From the NCBI GenBank assembly GCA_016946835.1, contig JACVTC010000019.1, positions 1,006,001 through 1,070,000 on the forward strand: a stretch of 64,000 nucleotides of DNA, read 5' to 3'. The DNA is from Neocallimastix lanati (nom. inval.) (Eukaryota > Neocallimastigomycota > Neocallimastigomycetes > Neocallimastigales > Neocallimastigaceae). Below the pieces are notes generated by a model. That model was not told the DNA's origin, made no database searches, and saw only the letters and a list, made by a program, of their open reading frames with translations. The position numbers were made by a program, and so were the translations under genes. Below, one piece after another: positions 22,485 through 33,525 of the stretch (within the stretch, counting starts at the first letter, position 1; every line of letters begins with the position of its first letter).

Positions 22485-22582
22485 TCTACATTTTGAATAT
22501 GATTAAAATTTGGATTAAACTGTTGTTGAGGAAACATTCCTGAATTTTTATTGGGTATAAAAGGATATTGATTATTATTCAT
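20073..22582 (-). CDS. SP-RING (PIAS/ZMIZ-type) SUMO E3 ligase, Q-rich (4 exons)
   Basis: Exons 22490-22582, 21424-22369, 21052-21324 and 20073-20926 join in frame to about 721 residues. The first 230 residues are Gln/Asn-rich. A PINIT-like region follows with WPFCIKSIKLNG joined across an intron to ETLKLERKIP, close to the ZMIZ/PIAS pattern. Just before the zinc domain is DDDLIIVD, which fits a SUMO-interacting motif. The SP-RING reads CPISLIRI..PVRG..C.H...F.L, then W-A-C-P-I-C at about residues 460-510. The C-terminal 190 residues are Asn/Lys-rich and look disordered. SP-RING proteins stimulate SUMO transfer from Ubc9, usually in the nucleus. No SAP domain is apparent, favouring the ZMIZ-like branch. 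The start at 22582 is the first ATG of an exon with a good donor. Confidence 0.88.
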
Positions 22583-23047
22583 TATTATTTCTTTTATCTC
22601 TATATTTTATGATACTATTATGTTAAATAAATAAAAATTAAAGGAAATAAAAAGATATATATGTTTATATAATATTCAAATAATTATTTAAAAAAATATA
22701 TATATATATGTTTAATTGAATTTATATTTTTATTAAATAATTTACTAGAAAAAACAAAAAACAAAAAAAAAACTATATATGATACCTAATTATTTAATAA
22801 GAATTATATATGTGTATATAATTTATATTAATAATTCAAAAAAAAAAAAATAAAATAAAATAAAATAAAATAAAAAACTAAATTATTAAATATTTTATAT
22901 AATATTAAATAAATAAAAAAAAATACAATAAATAAATTTTATAGATAAAGAATATTATATAATATAATATTAATTTGTATACATTATATAATTGAATAAT
23001 TATTTTATTGTATTAAAAAAAAAGATTATAAAGTATTATCACTTATT
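22583..23047. other. AT-rich spacer between the SUMO ligase and the DNA transposon
   Basis: Presumed promoter side of the SP-RING gene; only A/T runs and short (TAAAA)n repeats are visible. Confidence 0.6.
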
Positions 23048-23056
23048 TTAAAAAAT
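23048..23056. repeat. 9-bp target site duplication, left
   Basis: TTAAAAAAT, identical to 27833-27841. Confidence 0.88.
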
Positions 23057-23107
23057 GGGGAGTGCATTTCGAAAATTTTTATTACAAAAATTTGTATTTT
23101 GTTGTAT
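23057..23107 (+). repeat. MULE left terminal inverted repeat
   Basis: Begins GGGGAGTG and matches the reverse complement of 27780-27832 almost throughout, with a 2-bp length difference near the tip. Confidence 0.9.
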
Positions 23108-23447
23108 GGCTTAAATATTTTTAATTTTAAGCCACTTAATTTTATTAAAAATTTAATGAATAATAATTAATTAATTAAATAAATAAAATTACAATTTTCA
23201 AAAATTTTCAAACACGTAATCTTACGTGGGGCGTATATCTAATTGTATCATAATTTTGTGGCTTTTTTCTACAATTTTTAAAAAGCCATATATTCACAAT
23301 ATGGCGTGAATAATAAATGTGGTGATATTTTATGACGAAAATTTATAAGCCACCAAGAATTTGGCGAAATTTAACTGGACGAAATTCAACTTTTGGCGAA
23401 ATACAACACTTCAATAAATAATAATTAGGTTAGGTATTTCTATTTAA

Positions 23448-23700
23448 CATTGAAAAATAAAATAAAAATAAATAAACATTTTATTTTTTAATGCTTAAAA
23501 AATAAAATAAAAATAAGAAATAAGAAAATTTTTTTTTAAACATTGAAAAATAAAATAAAAATAAATAAACATTTTATTTTTTAAGCATCAAAAAATAAAA
23601 AAAAAAAAAAAATAAGAAATAAGAAAACTTCTTTTTTAAACATTAAAAAATAAAATAAAAATAAATAAAAATTTATTTTTTAAGCATTAAAAAATAAAAA
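23448..23700. repeat. Tandem 93-100 bp repeat inside the MULE
   Basis: About 2.7 copies of a unit beginning acattgaaaaataaaataaa, partly self-complementary (aaaaaataaa / ttattttttaa). Subterminal, between the left TIR and the transposase. Confidence 0.75.
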
Positions 23701-23924
23701 AAATAAAATAAAACAAAAAAATAAAAAATAAAAATAAAAATAAATAAATAAAATAGTAAATAAAGAAATAATAAATAATTAATAATTAAATAATTATTTA
23801 AATAATTGTATAATTAATTAAAAAAAGGTTTGTTATTTTAAATATTAAAAAAAAAAAAAAAAAAGTTTCGAAGCATTTAAAAGTATATTTATTAAAATAT
23901 TTTATTGAAAAATTTTAATTATTA

Positions 23925-25217
23925 ATGGAAGACAATATAGAAATTGAAATAAGTGAAACAAATCGAGGAAATGAACAAATTATTATTAATAAAAAACACA
24001 AATTTAATTTTTCATTTCAAAGGAAAGATAAATCAAAAATTTATAGATGCACTGAATATAAGACTTTAAATAAATGTAAATCTTTAATTATTTTAAATGA
24101 TAAAAAGGAGGTTTTAAAATATGAAAGTTTACATAACCATCTCGAAAAAGAAATTGATGTGTCTATATCAGTAGCAAAGCATAAAATTAAGGAAGAAATT
24201 AAGAAAAATTCAATTCCTATGGATATAAAACCTAAACATATATTTAATGCCGTTTCTCAAGAAATGGGACTTATATGTCCCGAATATAGTACAATTAGAT
24301 CCCAAATAATAAGAAATATAAATAAACAATTTCCTCCAAACATAAAAGGTTTTGATGATATTCCCATTGAATCAGAATATTATAAAACTAAAAGAAATGA
24401 AAATTTTATGATATTTAAAAATACTGATCTAATAATCTTTCAATCACCATTCCAAGCATATTTATTTTCGAATTATCATAAAAATATATTTGCGGACGGT
24501 ACATTTTATGCAGCACCGAAATTTAGTTATCAGTTATTTATAACAAGAACTTATGTTGGGGAATTTAATATGCTTTACACTACTTCCATTTCTATATTAA
24601 AAAATAAAAAACAATCTACATATGAAACATTATTTAAAGAAATAAAAAAAAATGCAAATAAATTTAGGAGTAATACATTAATTACTACAATTAATTTTCA
24701 TTGTGATTTTGAACAAGGTATATCTAATGCCGCAAAAAAAGTTTTTCACAATATAAATATTAAATATTGTGTTTGGCATTACAAAAGATCATTAGAAAAA
24801 CAAAAAAATATATTATGTTATCATGAAGTGAAGAATAATAATAATGATGTATATATTTATTATAAAGCTATTTCGAACTTACCGTTTATAAACCCTAACT
24901 ATATATTTGATATTTATATTATAATAAAAAGAATTTATCAAAAAAAAAAGTATAATAATTTTCTGCAATTTTTAGAATATTTTAATAAAAATTATTTACT
25001 TAAGTATAATGTTAATAATTGGAATTATTATGAAAATATAGAGCATTTAACAAACAATGCATCAGAATCTTATAATAGCTACTTAAATAATATATTTCCA
25101 AATAAACCTTTATTTTATAAATTAATATATATATTAAAAGAAGAAGAAAACTTATCTTACAATGATTATCAAAGGAGAACTAAAGGAAATTGGAAAAAAA
25201 AAGCAAAAAATATTTAG
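23925..25217 (+). CDS. MULE transposase with FLYWCH-type zinc finger
   Basis: 430 residues. Residues about 25-75 have a FLYWCH-like finger (YRC...C...HNH: YRCTEYKTLNKCKS, then ESLHNH) that should bind the TIRs. The catalytic core shows FADGTFYAAPKF (first Asp, about residue 190), HCDFEQGISNA (second Asp, about 265) followed by CVWH, and NNASESYNSYL (Glu, about 378), the DDE plus C/H pattern of MULE transposases. It lies in the left half of an element with intact TIRs. The frame ends after a run of nine A, and a plausible C-terminal tail continues in another frame to 25365, so the 3' end may carry an indel or be a second short ORF. It may or may not be active. Confidence 0.88.
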   Translation: MEDNIEIEISETNRGNEQIIINKKHKFNFSFQRKDKSKIYRCTEYKTLNKCKSLIILNDKKEVLKYESLHNHLEKEIDVSISVAKHKIKEEIKKNSIPMDIKPKHIFNAVSQEMGLICPEYSTIRSQIIRNINKQFPPNIKGFDDIPIESEYYKTKRNENFMIFKNTDLIIFQSPFQAYLFSNYHKNIFADGTFYAAPKFSYQLFITRTYVGEFNMLYTTSISILKNKKQSTYETLFKEIKKNANKFRSNTLITTINFHCDFEQGISNAAKKVFHNINIKYCVWHYKRSLEKQKNILCYHEVKNNNNDVYIYYKAISNLPFINPNYIFDIYIIIKRIYQKKKYNNFLQFLEYFNKNYLLKYNVNNWNYYENIEHLTNNASESYNSYLNNIFPNKPLFYKLIYILKEEENLSYNDYQRRTKGNWKKKAKNI

Positions 25218-25365
25218 TGCAACTGATGAAATTAAAATTTTAATTGAAAATTACAAAAGTAAGGAAATAAATTTATTTTATAATGGATGCAACAGAAATG
25301 AATTAATTAAATTATGGAAAGAATGTTTAATTGATTTAAACGATATAAATATTAATTTAAAATAA
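25218..25365 (+). pseudogene. Possible frameshifted C-terminal tail of the MULE transposase
   Basis: A frame open from 25162 to 25365 overlaps the transposase end and adds a non-repetitive sequence with SATDEIKILIENYKSKEINL. Shift point is at the A9 run near 25193. It could equally be chance in AT-rich DNA. Confidence 0.35.
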
Positions 25366-25592
25366 ATAATCTTAATTTAAAAAAATGCTAGAAAAATAAA
25401 AATTTATTTATTTTAAATTTATATTTATAATCGTTTAAATAATAATTAAATAATCTTAATTTAAAAAAATGCTAGAAAAATACAAATTTATTTACCTATT
25501 GTGTTTATTTAATAATCTTAATAGAAATTATCTTTTAGTTATTTTTATTAAGTAATTTATAACTAAAACCGATTTATTTGATACTAGTTAAA

Positions 25593-25977
25593 ATTTTATT
25601 AATATCAATATCAATATTATATAATTATAAATTTTATTAATATCAATATCAATATTATATAATTATAAATTTTATTAATATCAATATCAATATTATATAA
25701 TTATAAATTTTATTAATATCAATATCAATATTATATAATTATAAATTTTATTAATATCAATATCAATATTATATAATTATAAATTTTATTAATATCAATA
25801 TCAATATTATATAATTATAAATTTTATTAATATTATATAATTATAAATTTTATTAATATCAATATCAATATTATATAATTATAAATTTTATTAATATCAA
25901 TATCAATATTATATAATTATAAATCTTATTAATATCAATATCAATATTATATTATTATAAATTTTATTAATATCAAT
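25593..25977. repeat. 38-bp tandem repeat, about 10 copies
   Basis: Unit contains attaatatcaatatcaatat followed by tatataattataaatttt; one copy near 25820 has lost an internal block. Inside the MULE. Confidence 0.92.
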
Positions 25978-26395
25978 ATACTTTTCAAAATTAATTATGG
26001 TATTAAAAATATTAAATTCAATAAAAGATTTTTATTATTTTATTAAAATTATAATTGTTATTATTATATTTTAATAATAATTGATTCATATTGATCAAAC
26101 ATTATAAATATTACTATGCAAATAATTAATTATTTTAATAGGATCAATTATTCAACTCTTATTGTTTTAATTTTTAATTCTTATATCATTTAAATTAATA
26201 TATATATATATATCGTTTATGAAAATATGAATTATAAATAATTAAAGTTATTTACTTTTCATTTAAATTTTTTTATTTACTATAATAAAATATAATAATT
26301 AAAAGACAAACGTTATTATAACTAATTTTTTTTTTTTTAGAAAAATAAATGAAAAAAATTAAAATATATAAGATTCCTATATATATAAAATAATT

Positions 26396-27490
26396 ATTAT
26401 ATTTTATTTTATTATATATTTATTTTATTTTATTTTATTTTATTTTATTCAATCTGTACTTATATTTATGTTTCTACTATTCATTTTATTTTATTTTATT
26501 TTATTTTATTTTATTTTATTTTATTTTATTTTATTTTATTTTATTCAATCTGTACTTATATTTATGTTTCTACTATTCATTTTATTTTATTTTATTTTAT
26601 TTTATTTTATTTATTTTATTTTATTTTATTTTATTTTATTTTATTTTATTTATTTATTTTATTTTATTTTATTTTATTTTATTTTATTTTATTTTATTTT
26701 ATTTTATTTTATTTTATTTTATTTTATTTTATTTTATTTTATTTATTTATTTTATTTTATTTTATTTTATTTTATTTTATTTTATTTTATTTTATTTTAT
26801 TTATTTTATTTTATTTTATTTTATTTTATTTTATTTTATTTTATTTTATTTTATTTTATTTTATTTTATTTTATTTTATTTTATTTTATTTTATTTTATT
26901 TTATTTTATTTTATTTTATTTTATTTTATTTTATTTTATTTTATTTTATTTTATTTTATTTTATTTTATTTTATTTTATTTTATTTTATTTTATTTTATT
27001 TTATTTTATTTTATTTTATTTTATTTTATTCAATCTGTACTTTATTTTTAATATTCTACTATTTATTTTATTTTATTTTATTTTATTTTATTTTATTTTA
27101 TTCAATCTGTACTTTATTTTTAATATTCTACTATTTATTTTATTTTATTTTATTTTATTTTATTTTATTTTATTTTATTTTATTTTATTTTATTCAATCT
27201 GTACTTTATTTTTAATATTCTACTATTTATTTTATTTTATTTTATTTTATTTTATTTTATTTTATTCAATCTGTACTTTATTTTTAATATTCTACTATTT
27301 ATTTTATTTTATTTTATTTTATTTTATTTTATTCAATCTGTACTTTATTTTTAATATTCTACTATTTATTTTATTTTATTTTATTTTATTTTATTTTATT
27401 TTATTTTATTTTATTTTATTTTATTCAATCTGTACTTTCTTATTTAATATTCTACTTTTTATTTTATTTTATTATATTTTATTTTATTCA
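26396..27490. repeat. (TTTTA)n pentamer array with regularly spaced unique blocks
   Basis: About 1.1 kb of TTTTA pentamers interrupted at about 26450, 26545, 27030, 27102, 27195, 27266, 27340, 27424 and 27488 by a TTCAATCTGTACTT-type block, usually followed by ATTCTACTATTTA. The long poly-FLFYFI frame here is an artefact of the 5-bp period. Confidence 0.92.
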
Positions 27491-27779
27491 ATCTGCATTT
27501 TCTGTTGATAATATAAACAAGGTATTAATGTATTAATAATAATTAATAATATTTAAAATAAAATAAAAAAAATATAATTATTATTTTATATACGTAGTAA
27601 TTATATATATATATATATATATATTTTTATTTAATTTTCTAAAAAAAATTTTTTTAGTCATAATAAACGTTTGTCTTAATTATTTTTATTATTATTTAAA
27701 AATTTATTTATTCATTTATAATTTATTCATTCATTTATTTATTTATCACATTATAATACGCCATGTTTTCCGAAATACA

Positions 27780-27832
27780 ATACAACAAAATACAAATTTA
27801 TGTAATAAAAATTTTCGAAATGACACACCCCC
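27780..27832 (-). repeat. MULE right terminal inverted repeat
   Basis: Begins GGGGGTGTG when read inward on the minus strand, and contains the same TTTGTATTTTGTTGTAT core as the left end. Confidence 0.9.
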
Positions 27833-27841
27833 TTAAAAAAT
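27833..27841. repeat. 9-bp target site duplication, right
   Basis: TTAAAAAAT, identical to 23048-23056. Confidence 0.88.
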
Positions 27842-28153
27842 ATCAACTCAAAAAAAATGTGGCTTTTTGATGAAACTAATTTTGCACGAAAAAAAAATTT
27901 TGTATAAACAAATATAGTTACAATATGTGAATTTATATATTAAAACAATTCTAGATTAATAATAATATAAATTTAATATATATTTAATATAATGTAATTA
28001 ATTAATAATATTCTAGAACAAGCCACATTATAGTATAAATACATATAAATTTTACTACGTTAAATCTTTGTAATTACCTATTTATATTTTATATAAATAA
28101 AACTTATTAATAAAAATCTTTAATAAATAACAGATTAAGAGTCTCATTTCAAA

Positions 28154-29478
28154 ATGGCTACTAACTTCTCCATCGATAAGCTCACCGGAAGTGAAAATTA
28201 TCCAATTTGGTATGCTGCCATTTATGACCACTTTAAAGCAAAAAAATTAACGAAATATGTAACTTCCAATTACTTAGCCACGTTGAAGATTTCGGAATCA
28301 TCAACTGCCAATGAAAGGAAGTTTTATGACGACTGTATTGCTGAAGATGCTCAAGTATGTTCAGATATTACGGCAAATGTGGTTGACCGAATAAAATTCT
28401 TCATTAAAGACTCTCCAAATGCGTACGCTAAAATGCAGAAACTAAAAACACTATATTATATAGACAATTCGGCCCTTTGTGGTATGTGGATCAAACAACT
28501 ATATACGATCCGCGCAAATTCCTTCCATGAAGCTATGGAAGTAATCAATGAAATCTGTGAACTATTTAGGCTTCTCAAAACATCTTCTATGGACCTTCCA
28601 AAAATGGAAAAAATATCAATTATGTATGATGCACTTCCTAAGGAGCTACAAGACAAGGTCACATTCAGTTCTTCTATGGAAGTAGGAACTTTTTACACCG
28701 AAATCAAGGACAAATACACTATGTTATCCTACCGCCGAGAAAGAAAAAGTAATTATATTTCAAGAATCAACATTCAAAAATCAAAGGATAACTTAGGACA
28801 AACATCGAACAATGTATACGAAGACAAAATGGACATTGATAATATTGAAAGCCACAGTATTAACTACATTTCTAATGTACGAAATTATGATAAACAAACA
28901 AAATTTTGTTTAATTTGTGGTAACCAAGGTCATTTTGCAAAAGACTGCTATTTTAATCCATGTGGAACAAACAAAAATAACTCAAGAGTTAAAATTATTA
29001 ACAATAAAAACAACAATTACAATAAAGGAAGCTGCAATAACAATAACAACAAAAGAAGAAATAAAAATAACAACCGTAAAAGAAGAAATAATAATACTAT
29101 AAATAATATTGAATGTTTAGATGAAAGGGAATTTACTCCATGCTATGAAGAAATCAATATAATGCATGGTAAATTCATTGATAGTATTGAATATAATAAT
29201 ATAATGATACTAAATATAATGAACAAACAAATCACATGATCTTAAATAATTCTTTATTATATGAAAACCACGTGATAATAAACCAGAAGATTTAAACGAA
29301 AATACTGTTTCTCTAACTCAAAATACAAAAGTTTCATCAGAAAATTACATTTTCAATTCACGTGACAATATTGGTCACGATACTACTAGAAACATACTTT
29401 GGACTTACGATACAGGATCCAGTGAACATATTACGAATGATATTTCAATTCTGGAAATTTCAAATTTCGACATTTAAA
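28154..29478 (+). pseudogene. Ty1/copia retrotransposon fragment: gag and protease start
   Basis: An ATG frame of 361 residues (28154-29239) has the copia Gag layout: LTGSENYPIWYAAI at the N terminus (the usual L.G.NY..W motif), a helical capsid-like body and one zinc knuckle, CLICGNQGHFAKDC (CX2CX4HX4C). After a stop, another frame (about 29270-29478) contains WTYDTGSSEHITND, the aspartic protease active site in copia context. Homology ends there: no integrase or RT follows, so the element is 3'-truncated and frameshifted, although its codon use is good and Gag is uninterrupted. A 5' LTR may lie in 27842-28130 but was not proven. Confidence 0.82.
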
Positions 29479-31283
29479 ATTTCACATTACGAAATTTCAA
29501 AATTTAATAAAAATTAAATATTCAACTATTTAATAGTAATTTTATATTTTTATATATTTATTATTTACTATATTTTTAAAATTTTCAATAATTTCAAAGT
29601 TAATGGTAAAAATTGAAATGTTAATTTCAATTAAATTTCAAAATTTCAATTTCAAAATTTTACAAGGAAATATATAATAATGTTGGTACCATCATATTTA
29701 AAAACATTGAATTTTATAATAAAATTTTAATTTTAACAAATTTTGACAAATTTCAAATTTCATGAAATTGTCACTTAAAAGGTCTTCTCCTAAAGATTCA
29801 AGTGACCTTTTAATTCCTAATTAACTTTAAAAAAATTAAAAATTTTTTTTTAATATCTTAAAAATTTTTTTTTAACAATGTTACACAAATCGTCTGGAAT
29901 CCGATTTTTGTGGAAGGGCATTGTTAAGATAATAACTGAATTTCCATTTAATTCAATTTCAATTTCAATTTCAATAATTCAGTTATTTAAATTTCAATAT
30001 TAATGAATAATAATATATAATAATTATTATTAAATTAACTTTATTAAAATATTTAGGAATTAGTCTAGGCCAACTAATTACTAAATATTATTAACATATT
30101 GAAATTAATATATATTAAATAATGTATACACGTGATTGTCATATTAAATTAATTTCTACATATTATATTTTAATTATAAAATATAATATTTAGCTATATT
30201 AGATTCTTATGTTTTATTTATATTAAATATTTATATTATTATCTTAGTTTATATTATCAATATCAAACTTATATTAATATTCATATCAATAATTAATATT
30301 TTAATATTTAATTATTTTATATAAATACATGCTTAAATCTTTTGATTAATCCTTTGTAGGATTATTGTAATTTAAATTATAGTAATAATTATATAAAATA
30401 ATAATGTAATAAAATATTATTAAGATTAAATAAAAATTATATTTTAAATAAAAATTTATTTATAAAATTTACTAATAACAATATGTTTTAAATAAGAGTA
30501 AAATTAAATTATTAATTAATTACTATAATTTGGCATCTTGACCTAATCGTTAAGACCAAATTATCTAAAAACTTTGACAAATTAATAATTTATAATAATA
30601 ATTTACTAAACTATAAAATTATAAATAATTATTATAAAAAGTTAGTATTTTCAAATAAAATTTTAAGATTAATAAAAGAACAATGTAAATTTAAATAATT
30701 AATATAGAAATTAAATTTAAATAATTTTATTATGTAAAATATATTTTATTACATAAATATTTGTTATTATTTGATATAATTAGTAAATAGTTATTTTATT
30801 TTAAAGACTTAAAACTAATTCTTTTTTTTAAAATAGAAAATAAGACTTTAAATAGAATTAAAATAGTAATACTTTTTCTTTTTTTAATATTTCTAAAAGA
30901 TATAAACAGTAATTAAATTAGATAGTTAATTATATAGTTTAATCTTAACGAAAATTATAAAAACATGTAATAATTCTTATTTAAAAGAACAACATTTTTG
31001 TTAACATTTTTGTTTATCAAAACTTGTTCAATAAATACTTATTTTATCTTATTTAAATTTAAAAGTATTTATTTAATATTATAAATTTAAAATTTAATAA
31101 AAATTAATATTTAAAAATTAAATAAAATTTATGTATTAAAATAACTTCATTGTTTCTAATAAATCAATTTTAAAAAGTTTTATAATAAAATATATTTTAA
31201 TTATCTTAAAATTTATAACTTTGATAAAGAGTTATTAATAAACTAAAGTAAGTTATTAATAATTTCTTATCACTTTAGGATTC
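29479..31283. other. AT-rich region with probable LTR remnants
   Basis: No gene. At 29884-29925 a less AT-rich stretch with ATCGTCTGGAATCCGAT ends GGAAGGGCAT before TGTTAAGATAATAACTG, which looks like a polypurine tract and the 5' edge of a 3' LTR. Its internal part is missing. The remainder, up to the E1 5' LTR, is A/T sequence probably belonging to decayed LTRs. Confidence 0.45.
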
Positions 31284-31768
31284 TGATAAGAATGTACTAA
31301 ATAATGCATTCTTAATTAAATCTACGATTTATTTCTAATACATTATGTGTACATTATTATTTTTGTACTTTAATAAATTTTTAAATCCAAAGGTCAAAAA
31401 TTAAATCAAAAATTATATTAAACTTTATATTTTTATATTAAATCTTATATTAATAGTAATATTTTTATATATTTAAAACTTATATTAGCAATATTAATAA
31501 TAAGTCTTATTTTTTTTTTTTATATTAATAATGAAAATTTGTATTAATAATATTTTTATATATTGATAATTAAAAATATATATATTATATTTTAACTTTT
31601 ATTATAAAATTTTATATCGAAATGTTTTATTTTATATTGAAAAATATTTTATTTTATTAAAAACCTTTATATTAGAATAGTATTTTTATTTTTATTTGAA
31701 TATTTTAACAGATTGTAATAAAAATTATAGCCAATTAAATAAATTCTTATTAGTAATATTTTAGATAG

Positions 31769-31817
<49 letters not shown>

Positions 31818-32129
31818 TTTTATTAATATTATAAATGTATTTTATTTATATTGTTATAATTAAATTTTATATAATTGATTATAAAATTCAATTTAAATTT
31901 AATAGTTTTTATAAAAAAAAAAAAAAAAAAAAAATAAATAAAATGTAATTTAGTGGCAAGAACAACTTTTATGCCTTGAAAAAAAGTATAAATAGTTGTA
32001 AATTTTGCTACCAATTTTTAAAAAATCATCAAATAAAATAAAATAAATTTATAAATAAAAATAATAAATAAATAAATAAAATTTGTGTTTCTTTACTTTA
32101 TTTTTATTTAATTCTCTAAAACCTTAACA
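31284..32129 (+). repeat. E1 5' LTR (846 bp)
   Basis: TG...CA-ended; differs from the 3' copy by a few substitutions and by the length of two poly-A tracts (31774-31815 and 31914-31934). Confidence 0.93.
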
Positions 32130-33525
32130 TTTATATGGTGGAGATATCGGGGAATTAAATAGAAATAATAGTAAATAACATAGATTTTTTTTAATTTTTT
32201 TTTTTATTTTATATTGATAAACAAGTAAGTCGTTAATCCTTTGATTAACCTATGGCGCTTGTTTGATATATATATATATAAAAAAAAAAAAAATTTTTTT
32301 TAAATAAGTAAAATTAAGATTCTAAAAAAACCAAATCTTGTAAAATTATAACAAGGAGCGGATAGAGCTCATACACAGTGTATTTCCAGAAAACAACAAA
32401 ATATCTATTATTCATAGTAGGTTATTGGATAATAGTTGTTTTGGGAATTAATTGGAAAGTAGACGAAGGTATTTGGTTACCGACCCGGTAATAATAGTTC
32501 AGCCTTCAACGTTTCAACACACGAAGGTGCGGGTACTTTTCAAGCACTGGCGAATAAGGAGCTTACGTCACCGAAGGCGTAAGATTGTTTTTTTTATATT
32601 TTTTTTTTATTTTTCTTTGTGCTAGTTATAAGGCACTTTATTATATAAAGTATCAGACTTTGGCTAACTTCGCCATTTAAATTTTTTTTTTATTTTTTTT
32701 TTATTACTGGTACTTTATTTGTTATATAATTCCTGTAATAGAATCTTAATTTACTTTGAAAATATTGTGTTTTTAGTTAATTTTTATTAGTTAATAAAAA
32801 TATTATTGAATACTTTTAAAATTTTTTTATTTCGTACATAGATTATCGGATTAAGTTTATCCTACATAGTAATTGGGCTAGTGGGCTCTGAACTGCTATA
32901 TTTTATATTTAATATAGTAATCGTGGCACACGCGTGGCATGACACCATTAGGTAAGCTGCACGTCAGACAGTGTGTACTATCAGATTGTACGACAATAAA
33001 GATTATTTTTTGTGTTTAATAATTATAATTAATTAATAATTTTATTAGCTATAACAATACAATATTTATCGTTTAAAAAGAAAAATTTTTGAAAGGTGAA
33101 AATAATAAATAAAACTTTGCTTCTAAATTTATTACTACAAATATACTAAATTACAAAATTCAAGTGGTCGATAAAGATTTCGAGCTTGAAAAATATTCTA
33201 TTAAGTTGTCGATAAAGATTTCGAACTTAAAATTATTCTATTGAGTTGTCGATAAAGATTTCGAACTTAAAAATTATTCTTAATAAAGTGGTCGAAAAGA
33301 ACCTCGTGCTTTATAATTTCTACTAAGTTGTCGATAAGGATTTCGAGCTTATATCTACTAAAGAAAGCAAATAAAATTATTATTTTCAAAAGTTACTAAA
33401 ATATATTGTTTTAAAAATTGATTCGATATTAAATTACCTATTAAATTATATTTTTAAAGTTGTATTTCCAAATTTATTCTTATTTAATCACCTCATTAAT
33501 ATACAACAAGAAATATTTAAACAAA
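32130..33525 (+). promoter_or_regulatory. E1 structured 5' leader
   Basis: 1.4 kb between LTR and gag, with islands much less AT-rich than the surroundings. Visible structures include a perfect GTTAATC/GATTAAC hairpin closed by AAACAAG/CTTGTTT (32220-32266), TTACCG/CGGTAA with a 3-nt loop (near 32478), CTTACG/CGTAAG (32562-32583), a second structured island at 32880-33000, and five repeated hairpins at 33159-33351. Likely roles are RNA packaging, dimerisation or translation; this is inference. Confidence 0.6.
33159..33351 (+). repeat. Five covarying hairpin repeats in the E1 leader
   Basis: Units at 33159-33190, 33201-33230, 33241-33270, 33283-33314 and 33324-33351. Each has an outer stem, a GG or TG bulge, an inner TCGA-type stem and an 8-nt loop. 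The outer stems differ between units but stay paired (TTCAAGT/GCTTGAA, TTAAGT/ACTTAA, TTGAGT/ACTTAA, ATAAAGT/GCTTTAT, TAAGT/GCTTA). Confidence 0.75.

Larger units (their letters stand above)
23057..27832 (+). mobile_element. Mutator-like DNA transposon (MULE), complete with TIRs and TSD
   Basis: A 4,776-bp element bounded by imperfect terminal inverted repeats of about 52 bp (23057-23107 and 27780-27832; both contain CATTTCGAAAATTTTTATTA read inward). It is flanked on both sides by the same 9-bp sequence TTAAAAAAT (23048-23056, 27833-27841). Nine-bp duplications are the Mutator signature. It carries one transposase gene near the left end and about 2.5 kb of repeat-filled cargo on the right. 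Confidence 0.93.

Noticed and set aside
26468-27508. 346-residue frame of F/L/Y/I repeats
   Set aside because: Artefact of the 5-bp TTTTA repeat; no start context or complexity.
28917-29102. Second frame rich in Ile/Thr/Lys within the copia gag
   Set aside because: Shadow of the Asn/Lys-rich Gag tail.
29440-29780. Possible TIR element with GAAATTTCAAATTTC at both ends
   Set aside because: The match is low-complexity and partly direct, and no target duplication was found.
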